Of a DNA stretch of 12,757 nucleotides, positions 7,226 to 12,757 are shown in pieces. Source of the DNA: an uncultured Lachnospiraceae bacterium. Lineage in GTDB: Bacteria > Bacillota > Clostridia > Lachnospirales > Lachnospiraceae. How positions within the stretch are numbered: the first letter of the stretch is position 1; every line of letters starts with the position of its first letter. Under the pieces are notes generated by a model. It saw nothing but the letters and a program-made list of their open reading frames with translations, was not told the DNA's origin and ran no database searches. The translations under genes and the position numbers were made by a program. The stretch spans positions 1 through 12,757 of the forward strand of contig CALFCS010000108.1 of NCBI GenBank assembly GCA_937950565.1, read 5' to 3'.

Positions 7226-7732
7226 CTATTTTACAAGCACCTTCTCAATTTCTGCAATGTACATGGTATGGTAATCCTTACCCGGATACCATTTTGTATC
7301 ATTTTCTTTCTCATCAAAGCATTCCGGCTTCATTTCCTGATGATAAAGCTTCCTGCACACCAGAATCATCTCTGCCTCTTCTACACCAACAGTGCCGTCT
7401 GTCACATACGGATGAAGTCCTGCTTCTGCCCACTTGTCTTCTACATCTTTTCCACTCACGCGGCCACATACATTCAGCGCCTTCCTGTAATCCTCCGCCA
7501 GGAAGGATAATGTGAACTTATCTGTCTGATCGATAAATTCCTTTGTATAACGCTGCGGACGGATATATGCGGTCGCCACATTTTTGCCCCACATAATGCC
7601 AAGTCCGCCCCAGCTTGCTGTCATCGTATTACTTTTTTTCTCATCTCCTGCTGTCACTAACATCCATTGTCTGCTGATCTTTTCAAACGGATTAAACTCC
7701 AGCTCAGCACATGATACCTCATGAAATTCCAT
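7226..7732 (-). CDS. Flavin reductase-like FMN-binding domain protein
   Basis: A 168-residue protein of the flavin reductase-like split-barrel family. The motif NTMTASWGGLGIMWGK (35-50) with YIRPQRYT (56-63) is the usual FMN-contacting region; the C-terminal third (KWYPGKDYHTMYIAEIEKVLV) matches the family end. Such proteins bind FMN and act as NAD(P)H:flavin reductases or unknown flavoproteins. The start at 7732 overlaps the end of the upstream gene by 14 bases, and a weak GGTGG lies inside that gene, so translation is likely coupled. Physiological partner unknown; the pairing with a YjbR/MGMT-like protein may be functional or only positional. Confidence 0.9.
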   Translation of the reverse strand: MEFHEVSCAELEFNPFEKISRQWMLVTAGDEKKSNTMTASWGGLGIMWGKNVATAYIRPQRYTKEFIDQTDKFTLSFLAEDYRKALNVCGRVSGKDVEDKWAEAGLHPYVTDGTVGVEEAEMILVCRKLYHQEMKPECFDEKENDTKWYPGKDYHTMYIAEIEKVLVK

Positions 7733-8342
7733 ACTTTTTCAAATCCACCTTTCCATCTGTTACTTTTATTCCTTCTGCTTCCAGAAGCTCTGCCTGCGCT
7801 CCGGCTCCTCCAAATGCAAATTCCCCGGACAGTTCTCCTTTTGCATTTACCACCCGGTAACACGGAATCGAGTCCGGATCCGGATTTCTGTGTAATGCAT
7901 TTCCGACCGCCCTTGCCATTTTTTTGTCACCGGCAAGCTCCGCTATCTGGCCATAAGTCGCAACCCTTCCTCTGGGAATCTTTTTTACTGCCTCATAAAT
8001 TCTTCTGGATGGACTGTCTGTAACAAGGTCGTAGCTCTCGGATATCATTCTTCGGATATCCGCACCCGGAACAGTTCCATCTAAAATAATCGTATTCCAG
8101 TGTTCCTTATTCTGATGCCAGCCTGCGGTTACAGATTTATACGCAGCTCTCCAGAAATCTCTCCACTCAGGAGATACTTTTACATTAAGATGAACAAAAC
8201 CATCTTTTACATAGGTCCAGAGGAATGCTTTCTTACTGCCCTTAACCCTTACCAGCTGCCAGTTCGGATCGTGAAATGGCGCCTCCTGATAGGTATTTGG
8301 GAAAGAAAGGCCAAAAGCCAGCGCCTCTTCTCTCGTTCTCAA
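7719..8342 (-). CDS. MmcQ/YjbR domain fused to MGMT-like domain
   Basis: A 207-residue fusion. Residues about 1-105 are a MmcQ/YjbR (CyaY-like fold) domain, with FGLSFPNTYQEAPFHDPNWQLVR and AFLWTY typical. Residues about 112-207 match the DNA-binding and active-site part of O6-methylguanine-DNA methyltransferase: GRVATYGQIAELAG, ARAVGNAL with the Arg finger, and the active-site loop as IPCYRVV. The nucleophilic Cys (C161) is kept, but the usual PCHR histidine is Tyr (Y162), so methyl transfer may be altered or lost. I chose the TTG at 8342-8340 because AAGGAGGG (8356-8349) sits seven bases upstream and the family starts there; the longer ATG at 8438 would place the promoter inside the gene. 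It is first in an operon with the flavin reductase-like gene. Confidence 0.85.
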   Translation of the reverse strand: MRTREEALAFGLSFPNTYQEAPFHDPNWQLVRVKGSKKAFLWTYVKDGFVHLNVKVSPEWRDFWRAAYKSVTAGWHQNKEHWNTIILDGTVPGADIRRMISESYDLVTDSPSRRIYEAVKKIPRGRVATYGQIAELAGDKKMARAVGNALHRNPDPDSIPCYRVVNAKGELSGEFAFGGAGAQAELLEAEGIKVTDGKVDLKKYGIS

Positions 8343-8401
8343 TGTCCGCCCTCCTTCTTTTGGCAGAAATTCTTTTTCTGTCTGTTCATTTGTTCTTTTT
8401 C

Positions 8402-8438
8402 CCTTATAATTATAAGGTAACAGCTTTATAAATTGCAA
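8402..8438 (-). promoter_or_regulatory. Promoter of the YjbR/MGMT operon with palindromic -10
   Basis: On the minus strand a -35 TTGCAA (8438-8433), an 18-base spacer and a perfect -10 TATAAT (8414-8409). The -10 is embedded in a 16-base perfect palindrome, CCTTATAATTATAAGG (8402-8417). The palindrome could be an operator, or a consequence of the symmetric -10. The promoter reads away from the divergent ECF sigma gene. Confidence 0.5.
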
Positions 8439-8504
8439 GTATTCATTATATCATGTGATATTTTACCCCCTTCATTCGTTTTCTTTATATAGGAGGTACA
8501 GCTT

Positions 8505-9053
8505 ATGAAACATGCGGAAGAAAATAAGGTTCTGGAATATTACGAAGCATACAAAGACACTGTCTACAAGCTGGCATATTCTTACTGCAAAAATAAAAAC
8601 CAGGCCGAAGATGCATTTCAAGAGGTATTTTACAAATTCATAAAAAGCAATCCAAAATTCAAGAACCCTGAACACGAAAAAGCATGGTTTATACGAACTA
8701 CCATTAACATATGCAAGGACATATTGAAATCTAAGTGGAACAATGCTGTCGTGCAGTTAGAAGAATGGGACCGCAGTCACACATTCCAGGAAGAACCAGG
8801 TGATGTATTCGATGAATTGCGTGAAAACATTCTGGCTCTCCCGGAAAAATACCGTGTCCCCATCCATCTGTACTACTACGAAGAATATTCCGTGCGAGAG
8901 ATTGCCCGCCTCCTGCATCGAAGTGAAAGCGCTGTACAGACACAATTACAGCGCGGAAGAGAGAAAATCAAAGAAGCAATGGAAAGGAGCGATAAACATG
9001 AAATTGAATCACGATATTTACAAAGCATCCATGGAGAATATCCGGATTTCTGA
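8505..9053 (+). CDS. ECF-type sigma-70 family RNA polymerase sigma factor
   Basis: A 182-residue protein. Region 2 (about 12-75) has YKLAYSYCKNKNQAEDAFQEVFYKF and AWFIRTTINICKD; region 4 (about 105-160) has ALPEKYRVPIHLYYYEEYSVREIARLLHRSESAVQTQLQRGREKIKEAM, the -35-binding helix-turn-helix. There is no region 1.1 or 3, as expected for an ECF factor. The ATG at 8505 follows AGGAGG (8491-8496) with eight bases of spacing. The last 19 codons overlap the next gene, which is likely its anti-sigma partner. Its target promoter cannot be read from this window; autoregulation is usual for this class but I see no clear ECF promoter upstream. Confidence 0.93.
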   Translation: MKHAEENKVLEYYEAYKDTVYKLAYSYCKNKNQAEDAFQEVFYKFIKSNPKFKNPEHEKAWFIRTTINICKDILKSKWNNAVVQLEEWDRSHTFQEEPGDVFDELRENILALPEKYRVPIHLYYYEEYSVREIARLLHRSESAVQTQLQRGREKIKEAMERSDKHEIESRYLQSIHGEYPDF

Positions 9054-10143
9054 TGAAACCGGAAGAAAATTACTGGAAAATGCCATGCAGAAAAATGTAC
9101 AGCACAAAAAGAAATGGCGGACACAAATAGCGGCAGCCATTGCAGGAATCCTCCTTGTCAGCCTCAGTGTAAATGGCATTTGCTATGCAAGAACCGGAAA
9201 AAATGTATTAGAAATGTTTGCAAGTCTGTTTGAAAATATTAGTTCCGGCAGTCCATCCGAAGAACTTACCGCCATGGCGGATGGTGCGAAAGAATTGAAT
9301 CAGTCCGTAACACATGGAAATCTCCGGTTTACACTGGAACGCTATATATTTGATAAGCAAAACGGTGAAGTATTTATTGTAATGCGTACAGATTCGCTGA
9401 ATGGGACACCATTGGATGTCGATTCTGTAAACAAATACTATCATATTTCTATATTGGGAGAATATGGCAGCATGGGTAAACACTCCGCCCCTGCCTTTAA
9501 TGAAACCAAAACCTCCATGCGGATGTTCTATAGAAATACAGACCAATTTGCCGAGTCCGATACCCCTCCCGACAAAATAACCGTTGAAATTGTACACTGC
9601 ATTTATGGAGATTCGGAAGATACCGCAGAAACAGAGGCAATCGGGACATTTACCCTGACAGAACCGACCGGACAGTTAAAAAGCCGTTCTGTTGACTGTT
9701 CTTCTTTAAGATATTGTGTCTCAAAAGCCCGGATTACAGGCGGCGGATTCTCTTTGGCATTTGACAAGGATATTTGTAATGTCTTAGACACACCGGATGC
9801 GCCTTTCCACAATATTGACATTACAATGGCTGACGGAACCATCTACCGTATTGAAGTTGACAAAGCGTATCAATGGAATTACAAAGTACCGGTTTATGAT
9901 TCCGAAGGAAAGCTTAAAAATGAAGATGATTTCACTTCAAAAGAACTGGATGCTCTGAAAGCCACCCGGAACCAGGACGATACAGGAGCATCTGCAGACA
10001 ATATCCGCTCTGTCAGTTCTTATAGTTTCATTTCCAATGCTGAAAATGGACGTACCTATTTCTACGCTGCCTTTGATGATTTCATCAATGTAGATGATAT
10101 CGCCTCTGTATATATTGATAATGTAGAAATGCAGCTGGAGTGA
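8998..10143 (+). CDS. DUF4179 membrane protein, probable anti-sigma partner
   Basis: A 381-residue protein. A short charged cytoplasmic N-terminus (1-40) is followed by one membrane segment (about 42-64, TQIAAAIAGILLVSLSVNGICYA) and a large extracytoplasmic C-terminal region. This layout and the position after an ECF sigma gene match DUF4179 proteins, taken as membrane anti-sigma or sensor proteins. I placed the start at 8998, behind AAGGAG (8984-8989) inside the sigma gene, because the longer frame (from 8800) would consist mostly of out-of-frame sigma sequence. The 56-base overlap suggests coupled translation at a matched ratio. The cytoplasmic part is short for a classical zinc anti-sigma domain, and no HxxxCxxC motif is seen. 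Anti-sigma role is inference. Confidence 0.85.
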   Translation: MKLNHDIYKASMENIRISDETGRKLLENAMQKNVQHKKKWRTQIAAAIAGILLVSLSVNGICYARTGKNVLEMFASLFENISSGSPSEELTAMADGAKELNQSVTHGNLRFTLERYIFDKQNGEVFIVMRTDSLNGTPLDVDSVNKYYHISILGEYGSMGKHSAPAFNETKTSMRMFYRNTDQFAESDTPPDKITVEIVHCIYGDSEDTAETEAIGTFTLTEPTGQLKSRSVDCSSLRYCVSKARITGGGFSLAFDKDICNVLDTPDAPFHNIDITMADGTIYRIEVDKAYQWNYKVPVYDSEGKLKNEDDFTSKELDALKATRNQDDTGASADNIRSVSSYSFISNAENGRTYFYAAFDDFINVDDIASVYIDNVEMQLE

Positions 10144-10150
10144 CCCAGGT

Positions 10151-10169
10151 GGTCAGTAAAGAACTGATC
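10151..10169 (+). other. Small hairpin after the DUF4179 gene
   Basis: GGTCAGT (10151-10157) pairs with ACTGATC (10163-10169) over 7 bp with one G-T wobble and loop AAAGA. It lies just past the stop codon and before the larger hairpin, so it is probably part of the 3' end of the sigma operon message. Confidence 0.4.
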
Positions 10170-10174
10170 TATCT

Positions 10175-10221
10175 ATAAAATCCAGGCCGCACTTTAGGAT
10201 TTTATCCCAAAATGCGGCCTG
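10175..10221 (+). terminator. Probable terminator with two competing hairpins
   Basis: CAGGCCGCA (10183-10191) pairs with 10213-10221, and the stem continues inward (TTT.GGAT with ATCC.AAA) with two single mismatches. An alternative 9-bp stem, ATAAAATCC (10175-10183) with GGATTTTAT (10197-10205), uses the same bases and cannot form at the same time. No T-tract follows, only AATATATTA, so termination strength is uncertain. It ends the ECF sigma operon. Confidence 0.55.
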
Positions 10222-10440
10222 AATATATTATAGGAATTGCTTCAAAAAGCAAATAGGATACTCAACATGCTCCCTAATAATAATTTCTTCTTTCCGTTTC
10301 CTTTCATCTTCTTTTACATATTAGTAATTACTTATTTTTTGTTGAATCTTTATAAAACACTCCAAAAACTAGTGATATTACCATACAACCAATCGACATA
10401 CCTGCATTATCAATTTTACCTATAAATAACAAAACGAATC
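10222..10440. other. AT-rich intergenic stretch, no gene supported
   Basis: About 220 bases of AT-rich DNA between the sigma operon and the convergent DUF3800 gene. It holds a 6-bp hairpin at 10237-10252 (TTGCTT/AAGCAA). A 62-codon plus-strand frame with a TTG start and phenylalanine-rich low-complexity translation is not believed. I see no convincing promoter or terminator for the DUF3800 gene. Confidence 0.5.
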
Positions 10441-11118
10441 CTACAATTTTTTCTTTGCAATATTTTTATAAATGTTTTTCTTGAAATCATTCTTTGAATG
10501 AAAGAATTCACTTTCCGACTTTGTTAATACATTCTTTTGTGCAATTGCCTCCACCGTACAAATTAAATCAGCTGCTTGTGAGAGTTTATACTGATTCGTC
10601 TCTATCTTTCTAAATTCTACATTAGAAAACATGGTATTAAACACAGACACAAGAATCTGCGCCAACTCAACCTGTCCATAGTCGTAGTAAACAATAATTT
10701 TATCAAAGGACAAAAAGTATGTATCCTTTGCCCGAAGCTGATTTGCAATCTCTTTTGTCAATTTATCCGTATAAGCTAGTTTTGATTTTTCTGCACAATC
10801 TCCCTGATTAATTGCGGGACAAATGTATTGAATATCCAGCAAACGAGTAAAATGATACAATGCATTAAACAAAGCTTTTCTTTGTTCTCTCAAATCATTT
10901 TTATAAACACTTTCTCGCCTGATTAACGGACCTGTATGAATCGTATGCTCCGGATATCCCCAATTACTTATTTGCCTTTCTAAAGCTTCAATATTCTTTG
11001 AAATATCTATTTCCTGATTATGTAAGACCATTGCAACATAATAATTCGGAGAAGCCGGATTATATTGCCCAAAATCTCCGGATTCATCTATAAAAATACT
11101 AAGTACTTTTTCCTTCAT
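10441..11118 (-). CDS. DUF3800 domain-containing protein
   Basis: A 225-residue protein opening with LSIFIDESGDFG (residues 7-18), the hallmark of DUF3800. Other conserved acidic positions are D146 (YYDYG) and D184 (SQAADLI), so D11, D146 and D184 could form a metal-binding set as in RNase H-like folds; this is structural inference. DUF3800 proteins have no established function and occur in accessory and phage-linked regions. The ATG at 11118 follows AAAGGGG. The gene is preceded by its own promoter and a compact structured leader ending in a terminator-like hairpin, so it is probably regulated in cis by its RNA. No partner gene is adjacent on this strand. Confidence 0.9.
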   Translation of the reverse strand: MKEKVLSIFIDESGDFGQYNPASPNYYVAMVLHNQEIDISKNIEALERQISNWGYPEHTIHTGPLIRRESVYKNDLREQRKALFNALYHFTRLLDIQYICPAINQGDCAEKSKLAYTDKLTKEIANQLRAKDTYFLSFDKIIVYYDYGQVELAQILVSVFNTMFSNVEFRKIETNQYKLSQAADLICTVEAIAQKNVLTKSESEFFHSKNDFKKNIYKNIAKKKL

Positions 11119-11233
11119 GTAACCGCCCCTTTAATGTATAAAAATGGCGGGGTAAATCCCCGCCGGCCGGTGGACCAGGACCTTTCGGTCAGCCCAAATA
11201 TTAATGCACTTCGTGCAACAGATTCATATCTGT
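11119..11233 (-). ncRNA. Structured leader RNA upstream of the DUF3800 gene
   Basis: On the minus strand about 115 bases hold four hairpins in a row. ACAGAT/ATCTGT (11233-11228/11223-11218) has a 4-base loop. TGCAC/GTGCA (11217-11213/11209-11205) closes a GAA triloop. GACC-GAAA-GGTC (11190-11179) is a GNRA tetraloop, with an outer GGCT/GGCC helix (11194-11191/11168-11165) possible. GGCGGGG/CCCCGCC (11164-11158/11152-11146) is followed by ATTTTTAT, a terminator shape 27 bases before the start codon. I recall a set of comparative-genomics RNA motifs named for DUF3800 genes that they precede; membership of this leader is inference. Confidence 0.65.
11145..11164 (-). terminator. Attenuator-like hairpin in DUF3800 leader
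   Basis: The last leader hairpin, a 7-bp all-GC stem with loop ATTTA, is followed on the minus strand by five T. It lies between the DUF3800 promoter and its ribosome binding site, so full termination here would silence the gene. Confidence 0.6.
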
Positions 11234-11239
11234 ATAAAT

Positions 11240-11268
11240 ATTATATGTTGTTTTCCTTAAAATATCAA
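11240..11268 (-). promoter_or_regulatory. Promoter of the DUF3800 leader and gene
   Basis: On the minus strand a -35 TTGATA (11268-11263; 5 of 6 consensus), a 17-base spacer and a perfect -10 TATAAT (11245-11240). The start site would be near 11233, exactly at the base of the first leader hairpin. Confidence 0.75.
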
Positions 11269-11298
11269 CTAGTTTTTATATTATTTTAACCTCGCAGA

Positions 11299-11360
11299 GC
11301 GAAACTAAAATAAGCGAAACAAAACTACGCAGGCAGTCTGCAGGCTTGCCTCCAGTGCGT
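11299..11360. repeat. Short direct repeat and imperfect hairpin
   Basis: GCGAAAC occurs at 11299-11305 and 11314-11320, 15 bases apart. Next to it ACGCAGGCA (11327-11335) can pair with TGCCT (11347-11351) and GCGT (11357-11360), with a 5-base bulge. This sits between the short ORF at 11411 and the DUF3800 promoter and may be a decayed terminator or a REP-like element. No gene is seen in 11269-11410. Confidence 0.35.
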
Positions 11361-11410
11361 TCTTCAAAAGCTGTGATCGTATTTAAGTTTTATATTTGCC
11401 CTGTTTTTGT

Positions 11411-11560
11411 TCACTTCTTATTTGGTCTTCTCTTTGTTTTTAACATAGCAATGATGTCATCCATTACTAAATTTTCATCAAGCGGAATCCATAACCATTT
11501 CCCGTTACTGACAAGTACATATCCAATGACTACCTTGATAATATCTGCGGATTGTACCAT
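11411..11560 (-). CDS. Small ORF, 49 residues, unrecognised
   Basis: Starts at the ATG at 11560 and ends at TGA (11411-11413). The translation begins MVQSADIIKVVIGYVLVSNG and continues with KWLWIPLDENLVMDDIIAML, which looks like real protein rather than noise: hydrophobic beta-like core, acidic helix, lysine-rich end. It is in the same frame as the 107-codon ORF just upstream, separated only by TAA and two codons. It may be the C-terminal remnant of one broken gene or a separate small protein. The ribosome binding site (GAGAGA) is weak. Confidence 0.4.
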   Translation of the reverse strand: MVQSADIIKVVIGYVLVSNGKWLWIPLDENLVMDDIIAMLKTKRRPNKK

Positions 11561-11566
11561 GATGAA

Positions 11567-11890
11567 TTATCTCTCAAAAATAAATTTCCAATTCTTTGTG
11601 ATTGCGGATGGCATCATCTTTCCGAAAGTTTCGGCATCACGAATAAGTTCCTTTTTGCCAAAATGAAAGAAAAAGAACTCGCCGATACCATCATTGTATC
11701 CAAGTTGAAATTCAAGTTCTTTTTTGAAATACGGAAACACAGGCTTTAATCTTTCATCAATTGCCCAAACGAATGCAGAATCATGTTCCGCAATGCAGTC
11801 AATTATCCAAGACTCTTGCTCCTCAAACCATACCCAAAATGCCTTTGCTGCTTCTTCGTTCATATTTTTCTTAGAGAACAAAGTAAACAT
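11567..11890 (-). CDS. Hypothetical protein, possibly truncated, 107 residues
   Basis: Starts at the ATG at 11890 behind AGAGGA, 25 bases after the tyrS stop, so it may be co-transcribed with tyrS. The protein has FWVWFEEQESWIIDCIAEHD, then LEFQLGYNDGIGEFFFFHFGKKEL and a MPSAITKNWKFIFER ending. I do not recognise a named family; the pattern (aromatic helix, LEF.LG strand, G.KEL, P....W.F) resembles small proteins often seen near toxin or immunity genes, some of which continue past this point. The stop after FER, with an open same-frame stretch beyond it, suggests a nonsense mutation, but two short genes cannot be excluded. Confidence 0.6.
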   Translation of the reverse strand: MFTLFSKKNMNEEAAKAFWVWFEEQESWIIDCIAEHDSAFVWAIDERLKPVFPYFKKELEFQLGYNDGIGEFFFFHFGKKELIRDAETFGKMMPSAITKNWKFIFER

Positions 11891-11915
11891 ATCATATCCT
11901 CTTTCTTCATTAATA

Positions 11916-12757
11916 TTATTTTACAATCTTCCGGAAATTCTTCTTTCCTTTTTTCAATACAATTCCTTCACCCGCAAATGCATCTGCCGCAAATGCCTGG
12001 TGAATATCGGTGACTTTCTCTCCGTCTACAGCTACGCCGCCCTGCTGAACTGCGCGCCGCGCCTCAGATTTGGATGGAACAAGGCCACTCTTTACAAGAA
12101 CGGTAAGAATATCAATGGCACCGTCCGTAAAATCTGTGTCCGTTAATGTCGTGGTCGGCATATCTGCTGCCGCTCCCTGGCTGAATAATGCCTTCGCAGC
12201 ATCCTGTGCCTTCTTTGCCTCTTCTTCTCCATGAACCAGCTTGGTAAGCTCATAGGCAAGAATCTCTTTTGCAGTGTTAAGCTGTGCACCTTCCCAGGAA
12301 TCCATCTTATCAATCTCTTCAAGTGGAAGGAAGGTCAGCATACGGATACATTTTAATACATCTGCATCCGCTACATTTCTCCAGTATTGATAGAATTCAA
12401 ACGGGGAAGTCTTCTCCGGGTCAAGCCATACAGCGCCGCTCTGTGTCTTACCCATCTTCTTTCCTTCTGAATTCAGAAGCAGTGTAATCGTCATGGCGCT
12501 TGCGTTCTTACCGAGCTTGCGTCGGATCAATTCTGTACCGCCAAGCATGTTACTCCACTGATCATCCCCGCCAAACTGCAGATTACAGCCATATTTCTGG
12601 TACAATGCATAGAAGTCATAGCTCTGCATAATCATGTAGTTAAATTCAAGGAAGCTTAACCCCTTCTCCATTCTCTGCTTATAGCACTCAGCCGCCAACA
12701 TACGGTTGACAGAAAAATGTGCTCCAACATCACGAAGCACCTCAATATAATTCAAAT
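11916..12757 (-). CDS. tyrS: Tyrosyl-tRNA synthetase, N-terminus beyond window
   Basis: The C-terminal 280 or so residues of a class I TyrRS (full length is usually 400-420), cut by the right edge. The enzyme activates tyrosine with ATP and charges tRNA-Tyr in the cytoplasm. Visible parts: the substrate-binding region NYMIMQSYDFYALYQKYGCN and GGDDQWSNM, the KMSKS-class loop as KKMGKT (about 100-104 in this fragment), the anticodon-binding helical part, and an S4 RNA-binding domain near the end (about 212-275, SGLVPSKSEARRAVQQGGVAVDG). The HIGH motif and the true start are outside. A T-box leader upstream would be usual in Firmicutes but is not in the window. Confidence 0.97.
   Translation of the reverse strand, partial: LNYIEVLRDVGAHFSVNRMLAAECYKQRMEKGLSFLEFNYMIMQSYDFYALYQKYGCNLQFGGDDQWSNMLGGTELIRRKLGKNASAMTITLLLNSEGKKMGKTQSGAVWLDPEKTSPFEFYQYWRNVADADVLKCIRMLTFLPLEEIDKMDSWEGAQLNTAKEILAYELTKLVHGEEEAKKAQDAAKALFSQGAAADMPTTTLTDTDFTDGAIDILTVLVKSGLVPSKSEARRAVQQGGVAVDGEKVTDIHQAFAADAFAGEGIVLKKGKKNFRKIVK

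Noticed and set aside
8343..8438. Longer ATG start for the YjbR/MGMT fusion
   Set aside because: The extension would cover the -10 box, has no family match, and the TTG at 8342 has an ideal ribosome binding site.
8800..8997. Extension of the DUF4179 gene upstream to 8800
   Set aside because: These codons are out-of-frame ECF sigma sequence; the ATG at 8998 has its own AAGGAG.
10237..10425. 62-codon plus-strand frame in the AT-rich gap
   Set aside because: TTG start, no convincing ribosome binding site, and low-complexity Phe/Leu/Ile translation expected from AT-rich DNA.
1..12757. CRISPR arrays, tRNA/rRNA genes, insertion sequences
   Set aside because: No regularly spaced repeats, cloverleaf genes, rRNA motifs or transposase-like proteins were seen on either strand.

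Overview
The window looks like chromosomal DNA of a low-to-mid G+C gut Clostridium relative, most likely a Lachnospiraceae-type Firmicute. This is inferred from strong AGGAGG ribosome binding sites, an SLH-anchored glycosidase, an Amt-PII fusion, an ECF sigma/DUF4179 pair, a MATE pump under MarR control, and AT-rich intergenic DNA. No rRNA, tRNA, CRISPR array or insertion sequence is visible. The exception is the first ~1,500 bases, which are much richer in G+C (45/60 and 40/60 in two 60-base lines counted, against 20-28/60 in lines just beyond 1,560).

Layout. 1-211: GC-rich edge with an open-ended frame, a 13-bp inverted repeat and the hairpin after amt. 212-1930 (minus): ammonium channel fused to a PII signalling domain; its composition changes abruptly inside the gene near 1,500. 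1931-2115: amt leader with a promoter and two terminator-like hairpins in tandem. 2148-5000 (minus): secreted GH30-like glycosidase with an inserted sandwich domain and three SLH repeats, so probably a wall-anchored polysaccharidase. 5243-7135 (plus): MarR regulator and MATE efflux pump in one operon, with a twin operator in the promoter. 7226-8342 (minus): a YjbR/MGMT-like fusion overlapping a flavin reductase-like gene. 8505-10143 (plus): ECF sigma factor overlapping a DUF4179 membrane protein, probably its anti-sigma partner. 10144-10440: hairpins and AT-rich DNA without a convincing gene. 10441-11118 (minus): DUF3800 protein preceded by a compact structured leader ending in a terminator-like hairpin. 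11269-11410: repeats and an imperfect hairpin. 11411-11890 (minus): two short same-frame ORFs split by one stop codon. 11916 to the right edge (minus): the C-terminal two-thirds of tyrosyl-tRNA synthetase.

How the genes relate. The window is a set of small independent units rather than one pathway: nitrogen uptake, cell-surface glycan degradation, drug/metabolite efflux, a possible DNA-repair/redox pair, a cell-envelope stress switch, a DUF3800 unit and a housekeeping synthetase. Several are autoregulated or attenuated by elements that can be read directly: the twin MarR operator, the amt leader hairpins and the DUF3800 leader. The strongest candidate for something under-described is the DUF3800 leader RNA with its gene. 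The compositional break inside amt needs checking first, because it could be real recombination or an assembly join.
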